A stretch of DNA of 64,000 nt from Comamonas testosteroni. Its GTDB lineage: Bacteria > Pseudomonadota > Gammaproteobacteria > Burkholderiales > Burkholderiaceae_C. The stretch covers positions 334,680 through 398,679 of the forward strand of contig NZ_AWOR01000078.1 of NCBI RefSeq assembly GCF_000761245.1. Direction: 5' to 3'. Shown here one piece after another: positions 1-9,220 of this stretch. How positions within the stretch are numbered: position 1 is the stretch's first letter; every line of letters begins with the position of its first letter. Below the pieces are notes generated by a model. The model ran no database searches and had not been told where the DNA came from. It worked only from the letters and a program-made list of their open reading frames with translations. Made by a program: the position numbers and the translations under genes.

Positions 1-9
1 CAGTCCAAG

Positions 10-47
10 AAAAAAGCCCCGCAGGTTTCGGCCCGCGGGGCTTTTTT
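10..47. terminator. Bidirectional intrinsic terminator
   Basis: A perfect 13-bp stem (bases 10-22 pairing with 35-47) closes a 12-base loop. The stem begins with six A and ends with six T, so it can work as a Rho-independent terminator in either direction. It sits 3 bases after the stop codon of the UDP-glucose dehydrogenase gene and ends that minus-strand operon. Confidence 0.9.
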
Positions 48-50
48 GTA

Positions 51-1388
51 TCAGCGCGGCTGCTGGGCGGGACGGCCTATGGAGACATAGCCCAGGCCAT
101 GGCTGGCAGGCAGGGCAGGCTCGTAGAGGTTGCGGCCGTCAAAAATCATTCTGTCGTGCAGTGTTGCAGCCAGCAGGTCGAAGTCCGGCGCACGGAAGAT
201 CTGCCATTCGGTCACGATGGCCAGACTGTCTGCATCCTGCGCGGCAGCCAGGGGGCTATCCACCAGCTCCAGGTCGGCACGCTCGCCGTAGATGCGGCGG
301 GCTTCCTTCATGGCAACGGGGTCGTAGGCTTTCACCTTGGCACCGGCGCTCCAGAGCGACTCCAGCAGATTGCGGCTGGGCGCTTCGCGCATATCGTCGG
401 TATTGGGCTTGAACGCCAGGCCCCAGACGGCGATGGTCTTTCCCTCCAGCTGGCCGTTGTAGAAGGCGCTGATGCGCTCGAACAGCACATTGCGCTGGGC
501 ATGGTTGCGGTCCTCTACGGCATTGAGCAGCAGAGGCTCGAACTCGACCTCCCTGGCAGTGTGTATCAGCGCCTTCACATCCTTGGGAAAGCAGCTGCCG
601 CCATAGCCCACGCCCGGGTAGATGAAGTGGTAGCCGATGCGCGGGTCGCTGCCAATGCCACGGCGCACGGCCTCCACATTGGCTCCCAGCTTTTCCGCCA
701 AGTTGGCAATCTCGTTCATGAAGCTGATCTTGGTCGCCAGCATGGCATTGGCTGCATATTTGGTCAGCTCGGCGCTTCGGACATCCATCATCACGATCTT
801 GTCGCGATTGCGGTTGAAGGGGGCGTAGAGCTCGCGCAGCTTGGCTTCGGAAGCCGGGTTGCCGGTGCCGATGATGATGCGGTCCGGGCGCTGGCAGTCG
901 CCCACGGCCGCGCCTTCCTTGAGAAACTCCGGATTGGACACCACGTCGAACGGGTATTGCACATTGCGTTGTGCAAGGCCTTCGGCGATCACGGCCGAGA
1001 CCTTGTCCGCCGTGCCCACGGGCACGGTCGATTTGTTGATGACGATACGCGGGCCGTCCATGTGCTTGGCAATGGTGCGGGCAACGGCCAGCACATATTG
1101 CAGGTCGGCGCTGCCGTCTTCATCGGGTGGTGTGCCCACGGCCAGAAAGATCAACTCGCTGTGTGCCACGCCTTCGGCGGCATTGGTGGTGAACTGCAAA
1201 CGGCCCAGCTGCTGGTTGTTGATGACGAGTGCATCGAGGCCAGGTTCATGGATGGGGATCTGGCCGGCCTTGAGTGCCGCGACTTTCCTCTCATCCACAT
1301 CCACGCAAAGCACCTGGTGGCCTACGTCGGCCAGCACGGCGCCTTGCACAAGACCGACATAGCCGGTACCAAAGACAGTAACTTTCAT
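51..1388 (-). CDS. ugd: UDP-glucose 6-dehydrogenase
   Basis: This cytosolic enzyme oxidises UDP-glucose to UDP-glucuronate with two NAD+. The 445-aa product has the N-terminal Rossmann motif GTGYVG (residues 7-12), a GTPPDEDG stretch, and the catalytic cysteine in GGSCFPKD near residue 265, followed by the UDP-binding C-terminal domain; length is normal for the UDPG/GDP-mannose dehydrogenase family. An upstream in-frame ATG would add eight residues. The start chosen overlaps the stop of the upstream epimerase gene by ATGA, which indicates translational coupling. It is the last gene of a three-gene operon with the epimerase and a GT39 transferase. UDP-glucuronate is the substrate of the neighbouring epimerase. 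Confidence 0.95.
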   Translation of the reverse strand: MKVTVFGTGYVGLVQGAVLADVGHQVLCVDVDERKVAALKAGQIPIHEPGLDALVINNQQLGRLQFTTNAAEGVAHSELIFLAVGTPPDEDGSADLQYVLAVARTIAKHMDGPRIVINKSTVPVGTADKVSAVIAEGLAQRNVQYPFDVVSNPEFLKEGAAVGDCQRPDRIIIGTGNPASEAKLRELYAPFNRNRDKIVMMDVRSAELTKYAANAMLATKISFMNEIANLAEKLGANVEAVRRGIGSDPRIGYHFIYPGVGYGGSCFPKDVKALIHTAREVEFEPLLLNAVEDRNHAQRNVLFERISAFYNGQLEGKTIAVWGLAFKPNTDDMREAPSRNLLESLWSAGAKVKAYDPVAMKEARRIYGERADLELVDSPLAAAQDADSLAIVTEWQIFRAPDFDLLAATLHDRMIFDGRNLYEPALPASHGLGYVSIGRPAQQPR

Positions 1389-2395
1389 ACGCGATAAAAA
1401 GAGCGATACCAATCCACAAAATGCTGCACACCCGTGACCACGGGCATGGATGGCGAGAAGCCGACCCAGGCTTGCAGGGCACGCGTGTCGGCCGAGGTGC
1501 TGTGCATGTCCCCGGGCTGTATGGGCAGCATTTGCTTGCGGGCGGTAATTTTCAGGGAGCCCTCCAGTGCCGCGATGTAGTCCATCAGCACGGTGGGCGC
1601 GTTGTTGCCGATATTGAAGATGCGATAGGGCGCGGTGCTGGTGCCAGGGTTGGGGTTCTGGCTGTCATAGCTGGCGTCGGGCGTGGCAGGCTTGTCCAGC
1701 ACGCGCATGATGCCTTCGACAATATCGTCGATATAGGTGAAGTCGCGCATCAGCTTGCCTTCGCCATAAACATCGATGCGCTCGCCCGCCAGTATGGCCC
1801 TGGTGAACTTGAACAAGGCCATGTCGGGGCGGCCCCAGGGACCGTACACCGTGAAGAAGCGCAGGCCTGTGGTGGGTATGCCGTACAGGTGCGAATAGGT
1901 ATGAGCCATCAGCTCATTGGCCTTCTTGGTGGCTGCGTAGTAGCTGATGGGGTGGTCCACCGCGTCGCTTTCGGCAAACGGCATCTTGGTGTTGCCGCCA
2001 TAGACGCTGGAACTGCTGGCATAGACCAGATGCCCGACCTGGTGCTTGCGGCATCCTTGCAAGATATTGCCAAAGCCCAGCAGATTCGAGTCGGTGTAGT
2101 CGTCGGGCTGATCGATGGAGTAGCGAACACCGGCCTGCGCGGCCAGATGAAGCACCTTGGCGGGAGCCACTTGGGCAAACAGGTCGGCCATGCCTTGCCG
2201 GTCCGCCACATCGAGCTCCACAAAGCGGAAGTGGGCATGCGGACGCAACTCGGCGAGGCGGGCATGCTTGAGTGCCACGTCGTAGTAGTTGTTGAGGTTG
2301 TCGATGCCAACCACGGGCACGCCTTGCTCAAGCAGTCGCTTGGCGCAATGCATGCCGATAAAGCCGGCACAGCCGGTGATCAGAACGGGATTCAT
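1385..2395 (-). CDS. UDP-glucuronate 4-epimerase (NAD-dependent SDR)
   Basis: This 336-aa extended short-chain dehydrogenase/reductase probably interconverts UDP-glucuronate and UDP-galacturonate. It shows the NAD-binding GCAGFIG motif (residues 8-14), HLAAQAGVRYS, SSSSVYG and the catalytic YAATK, then the LRFFTVYGPWGRPDMA block that is characteristic of the LpsL/WbnF type of UDP-GlcA 4-epimerase. Longer in-frame starts lack family similarity. The start at 2395 overlaps the upstream GT39 stop by ATGA, and its own stop overlaps the ugd start the same way. Substrate specificity is inferred from family resemblance and from ugd lying next to it; a UDP-GlcNAc or UDP-glucose epimerase is less likely. 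Confidence 0.88.
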   Translation of the reverse strand: MNPVLITGCAGFIGMHCAKRLLEQGVPVVGIDNLNNYYDVALKHARLAELRPHAHFRFVELDVADRQGMADLFAQVAPAKVLHLAAQAGVRYSIDQPDDYTDSNLLGFGNILQGCRKHQVGHLVYASSSSVYGGNTKMPFAESDAVDHPISYYAATKKANELMAHTYSHLYGIPTTGLRFFTVYGPWGRPDMALFKFTRAILAGERIDVYGEGKLMRDFTYIDDIVEGIMRVLDKPATPDASYDSQNPNPGTSTAPYRIFNIGNNAPTVLMDYIAALEGSLKITARKQMLPIQPGDMHSTSADTRALQAWVGFSPSMPVVTGVQHFVDWYRSFYRV

Positions 2396-3897
2396 GGGGC
2401 AATCCAGAGATATTGGTATTGCGCAGGTGTTGCGCTGGCAGGCATTTTCTCGAAAGGCATGCTCAGTGTCTGCACCGCGGTTTTTGTCTGCGTGGTGAAG
2501 ATGCCGGTCCACCAGCCCTCGACGGGCTTGTCGGCGCGTGTAATCAATAGCAGACCGCCTGCGGTATCGGCGTCGGCCTGAGACAGGCACTGCCTCAGCT
2601 GTGCGCCATCAGAGCAGCCCAGGGCGTAGGTTTGTGGGAACTGCGAATGCAGCATGGCCGCCATCATATGGTCCGAGCCCACGATGACTCCCTTGCCGTC
2701 GTAACCGGCCTTGCGCAGTTCCTGGGCCAGCGCCTTGACCGGATGGTTGAGCTCGTCGGGATCGTTCTTGCGACCACCCTGCCAGGGGCGCAGTGTTGCC
2801 ATGATCAGAAAGATCAGCGCAAAGACGACGACGAAGGTGGTGAACATCCGGCCCACGCCTTGCTCCAGAAGCGTCGGACGCCAGACATAGAGGGCCAAGG
2901 GTGCAATGGCCGTCAGAGGCAGCATCCATCGCTGCTTGAAGTCCGTGACATCGGCTGCCAGCACCATGGCCAGCAGGCAGATGGCAATGATGAGCAGGTA
3001 GTTGCGCAGCAAAGGCCGGGCCCAGACCTGGGCCGGCAAAGACGCATTGCAGCCTGTTCTCCAGAGTCTGGAGCGGTAGCTGAGCAGAACGGCAATCAGC
3101 CACAGGCCCAAGGTCGCAAGCAGGGCCTTGAGCAGATTGCCCAGACCCTTCAGATGCGAGGCCTCGGTGGAGATTGACATCTTCTGCACGGTTTCGGTGG
3201 TTGCCATGCCCCAGTGCGAAGCCAGCCAGAAGCCATGGGGCGCAAACACCAGCAAGCCCACCAGCGGAGCCAGCCACCAGCCCTTGGCGAAGATGGCGCG
3301 ACGCACCTGTGCCACCGTCATGGAGGCCAGGAACAAGGCGCCAATGAGCATGGCATAGCTGTATTTGGACAGCATGCCCAGACCGCAGAAGAGGCCGATC
3401 AGAACAAAATTGATGGCTTGCGGCCTTTGCACCTGGCGCAGCACAGCCCACCATAGACCCATGGTCATTGCCGTCACCATCACCGTATGGGTCTGGTCGC
3501 GCAGCGAGTCCCAGCCGAAGGGGGGCATCAGCAGCAGACCTGCGGCAACCCACCAGGCCCCTTTCTGCCCCAACAACTGCCGGCCAGCCAGCCATGCCAG
3601 GCAATAGGTCAGGGCAATCAGCAAATGTTTGAGCAGAGCCAGAGCCAGCACCGAAGGGCCGAGAATCTGGCAGGCCGCCCATTGCATCCAGGTATACAGA
3701 GGCGGCTGCGGGCCATAGCCCAGCTGCAATTGCTGGGCCCAGAGAATCTGTTCGGACTCATCCCATTTCATGCCCGCAGAAATGCTGATACGGGACACGA
3801 TATGGGCACAAATTAAAAGAGCCAGCCATATCCATGGCTTGGCATACAGGGCTTGTTGCCAGTCGGGGCGAATAGAAGTCGAGGAGTTTGATGCCAT
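2392..3897 (-). CDS. ArnT/GT39-like membrane glycosyltransferase
   Basis: A 501-aa polytopic inner-membrane protein of the PMT_2/ArnT type, which moves a sugar from a polyprenyl-phosphate donor to a periplasmic acceptor. Roughly ten hydrophobic segments are visible. The first loop carries the acidic KWDESEQ motif (about residue 45), where family members keep their catalytic acidic pair, and it is followed by YGPQPPLYTW. The start at 3897 (MASNSS) is preferred over an ATG 31 codons upstream because that extension is charged and Cys-rich and lacks family character. First gene of the operon with the epimerase and ugd, divergent from the GT2 gene. This context suggests transfer of a uronic acid to lipopolysaccharide; the acceptor cannot be read from the sequence. 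Confidence 0.82.
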   Translation of the reverse strand: MASNSSTSIRPDWQQALYAKPWIWLALLICAHIVSRISISAGMKWDESEQILWAQQLQLGYGPQPPLYTWMQWAACQILGPSVLALALLKHLLIALTYCLAWLAGRQLLGQKGAWWVAAGLLLMPPFGWDSLRDQTHTVMVTAMTMGLWWAVLRQVQRPQAINFVLIGLFCGLGMLSKYSYAMLIGALFLASMTVAQVRRAIFAKGWWLAPLVGLLVFAPHGFWLASHWGMATTETVQKMSISTEASHLKGLGNLLKALLATLGLWLIAVLLSYRSRLWRTGCNASLPAQVWARPLLRNYLLIIAICLLAMVLAADVTDFKQRWMLPLTAIAPLALYVWRPTLLEQGVGRMFTTFVVVFALIFLIMATLRPWQGGRKNDPDELNHPVKALAQELRKAGYDGKGVIVGSDHMMAAMLHSQFPQTYALGCSDGAQLRQCLSQADADTAGGLLLITRADKPVEGWWTGIFTTQTKTAVQTLSMPFEKMPASATPAQYQYLWIAP

Positions 3898-4036
3898 AGG
3901 ATTTGGCGAGTGCACATTTTTTGATAGTACGCACTTACGATTGCGCTTGGCTTTGCAGGCCAAACAATGGGCTTGGCGCAAATGGCACATGGGGTATTCA
4001 GTTAGTATAGGTGACTGTTATCCCCAAGCATTCAGC

Positions 4037-5053
4037 ATGACGTCCGTGCACGATTCAAACCCCGAAGTCTCCATCGTTGTTCCTGTATATAACGAGTTCG
4101 ATAATCTGCCCGATCTGGTGGCCCGCATTGACGAGGCCATGCGCACCCAGGCACTGAGTTACGAGCTGATTGCAGTGGACGATGGCTCGACGGATGGCAG
4201 TGCCAAGCGTCTGCGCGAGCTGGCCGAACAGCATCCCTGGGTGCGCGCCGTCTGTCTGGTGCGCAACTACGGCCAGTCCAGTGCCCTGCAAGCCGGTTTT
4301 GACCGGGTGCGTGGCCGTTATGTGGTCACGCTGGATGCCGACCTGCAAAACGAACCCGGCGATATTCCGCTGCTGCTGGAGCGCCTGGAAAACGACCCCG
4401 ATGTGGACATGATCTCGGGCTGGCGCAAGAATCGCCAGGACAAGGCGCTGTCGCGCCGCCTGCCTTCGGTGCTGGCCAACCGCCTGATTTCCAAATTCAC
4501 CAATGTGCAGCTGCACGACTATGGCTGTGCATTGAAGGCCTATCGCCGCGAAATCATCGACCGCATCCGCCTGTATGGCGAGATGCACCGTTTCATCCCC
4601 TCACTGGCGCGTGATGCCGGTGCGCGCATCACGGAGATTCCGGTGCGTCACCATGCACGCACGCGCGGTGTCTCCAAATACGGCATAGATCGCACTTTCC
4701 GGGTGATCCTGGATCTGATCTTCATTGTCTTTTTCATGCGCTTTCGCCAGCGTCCCCTGCATGCCTTCGGCGGCATGGGGCTGTGGATGGCTACGCCTGG
4801 CGTGCTGATTCTGCTGTGGCTGCTGGCGCAGAAGATCATGGGTGAAGCGATTGGCGGCCGCCCCCTGTTGATGGCAGGGGTCATGCTGGTGCTCATGGGC
4901 ATGCAGTTCATCGCGGCGGGCCTGATCGGCGAGCTGCTGACGCGTATCTATTACGAGTCGGGCAGCGGCCTGCAGTACCACGCCAAGGATTACGGCGCTG
5001 TCGAATACAAGCCTGCAGACAAGGCCGCGAAAACCGAGACCGCGCTCCTGTGA
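4037..5053 (+). CDS. GT2 glycosyltransferase, polyprenyl-phosphate sugar synthase (ArnC/DPM1-like)
   Basis: This 338-aa family 2 glycosyltransferase should load a sugar from a nucleotide donor onto undecaprenyl phosphate at the inner leaflet. The N-terminal GT-A domain has SIVVPVYNE, the acidic DDGSTDGS motif and LDADLQNEP. Two hydrophobic segments near the C-terminus (about residues 245-310) anchor it in the membrane, as in ArnC, GtrB and RgtE. The frame is open further upstream; the ATG at 4037 was chosen because family similarity begins a few residues after it. The downstream flippase-like gene starts inside its stop codon (GTGA overlap). It is divergent from the uronate/GT39 operon, so its product is a plausible donor for the GT39 enzyme. 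Confidence 0.88.
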   Translation: MTSVHDSNPEVSIVVPVYNEFDNLPDLVARIDEAMRTQALSYELIAVDDGSTDGSAKRLRELAEQHPWVRAVCLVRNYGQSSALQAGFDRVRGRYVVTLDADLQNEPGDIPLLLERLENDPDVDMISGWRKNRQDKALSRRLPSVLANRLISKFTNVQLHDYGCALKAYRREIIDRIRLYGEMHRFIPSLARDAGARITEIPVRHHARTRGVSKYGIDRTFRVILDLIFIVFFMRFRQRPLHAFGGMGLWMATPGVLILLWLLAQKIMGEAIGGRPLLMAGVMLVLMGMQFIAAGLIGELLTRIYYESGSGLQYHAKDYGAVEYKPADKAAKTETALL

Positions 5054-5985
5054 GCAAGGCGCGTAAGGCGTTTGTCCGGGCCCTGATGGGCATCGCTTTG
5101 CTGGCCGCCGTTGTCTATCTCGCGAATCCGGTCCAGCTCTGGGGCCGGCTGCAGCAGGCCAACCCCTGGTGGCTTCTGGGGGGCTTGGGGGTTTCCTTTG
5201 CCTCCAATGCGGTGTCGGCATGGCGCTGGCGTGCCATGGCCCAATGGCTTGGGGCCGAGATGTCGCTGGCCTCAGGCATGCGCTGGTATTTTCAGGCGAT
5301 TGGCCTGAATGTGCTGCTGCCGGGCGCTGTCGTGGGCGGCGATGTCTATCGTGCAATTGCGCTGCAGAAGACCGGGCAGGCCAAGGCTGCCAGCAATCTG
5401 TCGGTGATTCTGGATCGTGTCAGCGGCCTGTGGATGCTGTGCGCGATCGGCGGTCTGGGTGCGGTGGCTTGCGCTTCCACGCTGGCCCCCTGGGTGCACA
5501 TGGATACCGCGATCTTTGTCACGCTGCTGCTTGTCGTCATCGTGCTGTGGTTGCTGCTGCCTTGGGTCGCTTTGCAGGGCTTGCGCAGCAACTGGCTCAA
5601 GTTGCCTGGTGCATGGCTGGAGCCTGTGCGCATGGCAGCAAGCAGCCCGAACTTTCTGCTGCAACTGTGGGTGCAAGCAGCATCCTCGGCATTGGTGCAA
5701 TTGCTGTCTGCTGGTGCACTGGCCTGTGGGGCCATGGCTCTGGGCCTGCATTTGCCGCTGGCCGTATGGGCCTTTGTCATCGCCCCTGTGTTTCTGATGG
5801 CTGCGCTGCCTGTAAGTGTGGGTGGCTGGGGCACCCGTGAAGCCGCTGCAGTGGCAGCTCTGGCTCCCTTCGGAGTGCCTGCGGTACTAGCGGTCGGGGT
5901 TGGGCTCTTGTATGGTGTCTTTGCCCTGGGCCAGGGGGCTCTGGGAGCTCTGGCCCTGGGTTTGCCGGGCAGGGCTCAGGACTGA
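5050..5985 (+). CDS. Flippase-like (LPG synthase TM, UPF0104) membrane protein
   Basis: A 311-aa membrane protein with seven to eight hydrophobic segments and the family motifs LNVLLPGAVVGGD (about residue 90) and VSVGGWGTREAA near the C-terminus. This matches the flippase-like transmembrane domain family related to the membrane part of lysylphosphatidylglycerol synthase. It has no aminoacyl-transferase domain. Translation starts with GTG inside the stop of the upstream GT2 gene, so the two are coupled. A role in moving the GT2 product (polyprenyl-phosphate sugar) across the membrane is inferred from this pairing and is not shown by the sequence. The 3' end overlaps the convergent ligase gene by 10 bases. 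Confidence 0.8.
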   Translation: MSKARKAFVRALMGIALLAAVVYLANPVQLWGRLQQANPWWLLGGLGVSFASNAVSAWRWRAMAQWLGAEMSLASGMRWYFQAIGLNVLLPGAVVGGDVYRAIALQKTGQAKAASNLSVILDRVSGLWMLCAIGGLGAVACASTLAPWVHMDTAIFVTLLLVVIVLWLLLPWVALQGLRSNWLKLPGAWLEPVRMAASSPNFLLQLWVQAASSALVQLLSAGALACGAMALGLHLPLAVWAFVIAPVFLMAALPVSVGGWGTREAAAVAALAPFGVPAVLAVGVGLLYGVFALGQGALGALALGLPGRAQD

Positions 5986-7280
5986 GCCGCTGCGGGAGCC
6001 CTGGCTTCCAGTCTGCAGATACCGCCCCAGAGCACGGCCAGGCTGAAGATGTAGAACATGTTTCCGCTGTTGTGAGCGAAGAATACCTGGGTCCAGCCAA
6101 AGCCGAAGTAGGCCAGCGGCAGCAGGGTGGCTGCTGCACGCAGAGCCAGCAGCCTGGGGCGCTGAGCCGCATCGGCAAGCGCCAGGCGGCGCGGCGTGGG
6201 CCAGAAAATGGCGGCAGGCACGGCATAGAACGCCAGCAGCAGGATCAGACCCGGTAGCCCGCGCTTGACCCACATGTCCAGGATTTCGTTGTGCGCATGC
6301 CCATACTCCATGACCGAGGGATGGGCCAGGCCTTGATCGACCATCTGCTTCTTGGCCGCAGGGTAGCCGGCCAGTCCCCAGCCACTGAAGGGGCGTTGCT
6401 CGATTAAATGAATCGCAAGCCGCCATTGCTCCAGGCGCTGGCCGACCGAGGTCATCGCATATTTCTGGGGATCCTGCAGATACTGTGAGACTTCCCGGGC
6501 GGCTTCGGCACTGCGTTGTTCCAGCTTCTGGTAGGCCGGCACTGCCACGATCAGCCCTAGCATGAGCATTGCTGCCGCAGCCATGCTGGCCAGACGCTTG
6601 TAGCCATTGAGCCAGGCCATCAGCCAGATGGCCGCGATCAGCAGCGGGATCACCACCCAGGAGCCTCGGGAGTCGGAAAGAAAGGACGCAAAGACACCGC
6701 ATGCACCCAGCAGGCCCAGGGCAGCGGCCTGGGCCTTGCTCCAGCGGCCCAGCACGGCCAGCGACAAGGTGGCAAAACCCAGGTACATGGCGATGCCGCC
6801 ATACTGGATGGCATTGGTAAAGCCGGTTACACGCGGCATCTTGAGCACGCCGGCCTGGTATACGGCAATGGCCAGGGCGCCTGCGCAGCCCAGGGCCAGG
6901 CCCCAGACAATGGCCGAGAGCCGGACACCCGATTTGCTCAGATACCAGAGGCTCAGAGCGGCCAGGGCATATTTCGCGCCGTAGCCCCAGCCTGCCGCCG
7001 AGAACCAGCGATCGAAGGACAGGCTCCAGAGCAGTCCCAGCACCAGCATCAGCCCCACCAGCACCAAGGTTTCACGGCGGGCAGGGCCTTTGGGGCGAGC
7101 GGCGACGGAGCCGACCAGCGCCAAAAGAGCCAGGGCCGTGGATCCGTAAGAGTAGCCAGAGGGAACGCAAAGACTCAGTGCAAAGAATGCAAAGCAGGCG
7201 GCATCCAGGGCATGAGCAAGTGCAGCCACCCGCTTGCCGGGCTGGCCGGGTTGAGGGGTGACGGGTGTAGGCACATTCAT
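5976..7280 (-). CDS. O-antigen ligase family protein (WaaL-like)
   Basis: A 434-aa polytopic inner-membrane protein with about ten to twelve hydrophobic segments and the large periplasmic loop of the Wzy_C/O-antigen ligase family. That loop contains FSGWGLAGYP and the histidine-rich GHAHNEILDMWVKRG stretch, which holds the conserved catalytic histidine region. Members join O-polysaccharide from undecaprenyl diphosphate to the lipid A core, or polymerise repeats. The ATG at 7280 was chosen because the only longer start is a TTG 13 codons upstream. Neighbouring genes are LPS-type glycosyltransferases, which favours a ligase role, but a Wzy polymerase cannot be excluded. Confidence 0.82.
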   Translation of the reverse strand: MNVPTPVTPQPGQPGKRVAALAHALDAACFAFFALSLCVPSGYSYGSTALALLALVGSVAARPKGPARRETLVLVGLMLVLGLLWSLSFDRWFSAAGWGYGAKYALAALSLWYLSKSGVRLSAIVWGLALGCAGALAIAVYQAGVLKMPRVTGFTNAIQYGGIAMYLGFATLSLAVLGRWSKAQAAALGLLGACGVFASFLSDSRGSWVVIPLLIAAIWLMAWLNGYKRLASMAAAAMLMLGLIVAVPAYQKLEQRSAEAAREVSQYLQDPQKYAMTSVGQRLEQWRLAIHLIEQRPFSGWGLAGYPAAKKQMVDQGLAHPSVMEYGHAHNEILDMWVKRGLPGLILLLAFYAVPAAIFWPTPRRLALADAAQRPRLLALRAAATLLPLAYFGFGWTQVFFAHNSGNMFYIFSLAVLWGGICRLEARAPAAAQS

Positions 7281-7355
7281 AGTTGTAATCGGGTTCTTCT
7301 GCGAGGCAGCGGGCTTCAACCTACACTGCAGGTCTTGTGTTCGGTGCAGAAGTGT

Positions 7356-8120
7356 ATGTCGTCATTACCCATTGTCTTTATCAATTTGTCCAAGGACGCT
7401 GAGCGTCGCGAGCGCATGACGGCCCAGTTCGCGCAAATGGGGTTGACGGCGTCGCGTTTGCCTGCCGTGTGGTGGGCGGATCTGTCCGAGGCCGAGCAAA
7501 AACGGCTCTTCTGTGCGCCGCAAAGCCATGGCCGCTACTTCAAGCCCCTGAGCAACGGAGAGAAGGGCTGCTATGCCAGTCATCTGAGGTCATGGCAGCA
7601 GCTGCTGGATAGCGATGCGCCAGCCATGGTGGTCTTCGAGGATGATGTGCGGCTTCTGCCGCAATTGCCGCAGGCGCTGGCGGCGATCGAGGCCCTGCCC
7701 GCCGATGGCAGCTGGGACATGATCAAGCTCTACGGGCGTGAGCCGGAAAAGATAGCCAACCAAGGTCCGCTGGTCGCGGGGGCCTTGCAGCTGATCTCCT
7801 ATCAGCGGGTGCCCAGCTTTGCTGCCGGCTATGTCATCAGCCGCTCCGGTGCCCGCAAGATGCTGAAGGCACGTGTTCCCTTCGACAGGCCGGTGGATGT
7901 GGATATCCGCTTCTGGTTTGAAAACGACTTGCGCGTTTACGGGGTCTATCCCTCGGTCATTGCTCTGGACGATACCAGTGAGGTCAGCAGCATCTGGGCC
8001 CAGCAGGCAGCACCGACGAGCCGCCTGCAGAAATTGCGCAAATTCAAGATGAAGCTGGCATTGAACTGGGGCAATCTCCGGGCGGCAAAACCCCAGGTAT
8101 CGGCGGTGCTCAAGCCTTGA
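7356..8120 (+). CDS. Glycosyltransferase family 25 (LPS core sugar transferase)
   Basis: A 254-aa protein beginning with the GT25 signature IVFINLSKDAERRERM and carrying the DxD-type motif VFEDDV near residue 95, followed by AGYVISRSGA and PVDVDI. GT25 enzymes such as LgtA/LgtB-type galactosyltransferases add sugars to lipooligosaccharide in the cytosol. The reading frame is open for 48 codons upstream, but that part overlaps the divergent ligase gene and has no family similarity, so the ATG at 7356 is used. The 3' end overlaps the convergent GT4 gene by 11 bases. Donor and acceptor sugars are unknown. Confidence 0.85.
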   Translation: MSSLPIVFINLSKDAERRERMTAQFAQMGLTASRLPAVWWADLSEAEQKRLFCAPQSHGRYFKPLSNGEKGCYASHLRSWQQLLDSDAPAMVVFEDDVRLLPQLPQALAAIEALPADGSWDMIKLYGREPEKIANQGPLVAGALQLISYQRVPSFAAGYVISRSGARKMLKARVPFDRPVDVDIRFWFENDLRVYGVYPSVIALDDTSEVSSIWAQQAAPTSRLQKLRKFKMKLALNWGNLRAAKPQVSAVLKP

Positions 8121-9195
8121 GCGGCAGCAGCCTTTGATATTGGCCCCACATCTGCTCTCGTCCATAGTGGCCGAGGGCCTGAGCACGCGCCGCTGCGCCC
8201 AGGCGCTGGGCCAGGGCTGGGTCCTGGAGCAGTCGTTGCAGTGCATCCGCCATGGAGTCGGGGTCTGACTCCTGAACCCGCAGGCCGTTCACCTCGGGGG
8301 TGACGACTTCCCGGGCGCCGATCACATCGGAGACGACACAGGCGCAGCCTGCGGCCATGCCTTCCACAAGAGCCAGAGGCATGCCTTCCCAATGTGTCGC
8401 CAGAACAAAGATCTGCGTTCTGGACAGTCGCTGGGGCAGGTCCGAGACATTGCCCAGGAAGCGAACCTGCTGCTCAAGTCCGAGCTCGGCCACCAGCCGC
8501 TCGGCTCTGGCCCTGAGTGAACTCTTGCCTGCGCCGGCCAGATAGAGTGTGGGCGTCAGGCCGCGTTGCCTGAGAGCGGCCATGGCCCTGATCAGCGTGT
8601 CGTGATCCTTCTGGCGCGCAAAGCGTGAGGCCATGTAAATCGCCGGTTCGCGCTCTTGCCAGAGCGAGGGCATGGCCTCCTGGGGAAAGCGCGTCAGGTC
8701 GATGCCGTTGCAGATGGCAATGCATTTCTCGGCCGGGAAACCCCTCTCGACCAGGCTGGTCCTGACGCCTTCGGAGACGCCGATATGGGCCTGGGTGAAC
8801 GGCTCCAGCGCCAGGGCCTGGCGCAGACGACGCGGTGTGTAGCGCTCGCGCGAGTTGTGTTCCACATGAAAGACATGCGCCACTCCCTCGGCCGCCGCCG
8901 CGCGCCGGCCCCAGATATGGTCGCTGAAACCATGAGCGAACATGGCATCCGGCTTGAACCCGCGAATGATCTTGCGCAGCTCCCAGACGGTGAGCGCATG
9001 CAGCCAGTTGGACACCACGATGACCTGAAGACCTTGCTGGCGCAGTGCGTCAATCTTGCGTTCATCCGTGCTGGGTTTGCGGCGCAGCACCAGCACAACT
9101 TCATAGCCGGGTGTGCGCAGTGCGGCCAGACTCAGGTCTACGGCGACCTGGGTGGCACCGGAGAAGCCTCCGGTAACAAAGTGAAGAATGCGCAT
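8110..9195 (-). CDS. Glycosyltransferase family 4
   Basis: A 361-aa GT-B fold transferase. The N-terminal domain opens with RILHFVTGGFSGA, in the position of the acceptor-side glycine loop, and holds HVEHNSRERYT. The C-terminal domain has the donor-binding pattern HWEGMPLALVEGMAAG, which contains the two glutamates of the E-x7-E motif. Length and layout fit retaining GT4 enzymes of lipopolysaccharide or capsule synthesis. It lies at the edge of the envelope polysaccharide block and ends tail-to-tail with the GT25 gene. Sugar specificity is not visible. Confidence 0.87.
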   Translation of the reverse strand: MRILHFVTGGFSGATQVAVDLSLAALRTPGYEVVLVLRRKPSTDERKIDALRQQGLQVIVVSNWLHALTVWELRKIIRGFKPDAMFAHGFSDHIWGRRAAAAEGVAHVFHVEHNSRERYTPRRLRQALALEPFTQAHIGVSEGVRTSLVERGFPAEKCIAICNGIDLTRFPQEAMPSLWQEREPAIYMASRFARQKDHDTLIRAMAALRQRGLTPTLYLAGAGKSSLRARAERLVAELGLEQQVRFLGNVSDLPQRLSRTQIFVLATHWEGMPLALVEGMAAGCACVVSDVIGAREVVTPEVNGLRVQESDPDSMADALQRLLQDPALAQRLGAAARAQALGHYGREQMWGQYQRLLPLKA

Positions 9196-9220
9196 AACTC
9201 GCGATCGTGGCTCGCAAATG

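Noticed and set aside
2392..3897. arnT as a firm gene name
   Set aside because: No arnA, arnB or arnD occurs with it, and the operon makes UDP-uronates; a GalA transferase fits better than an Ara4N transferase.
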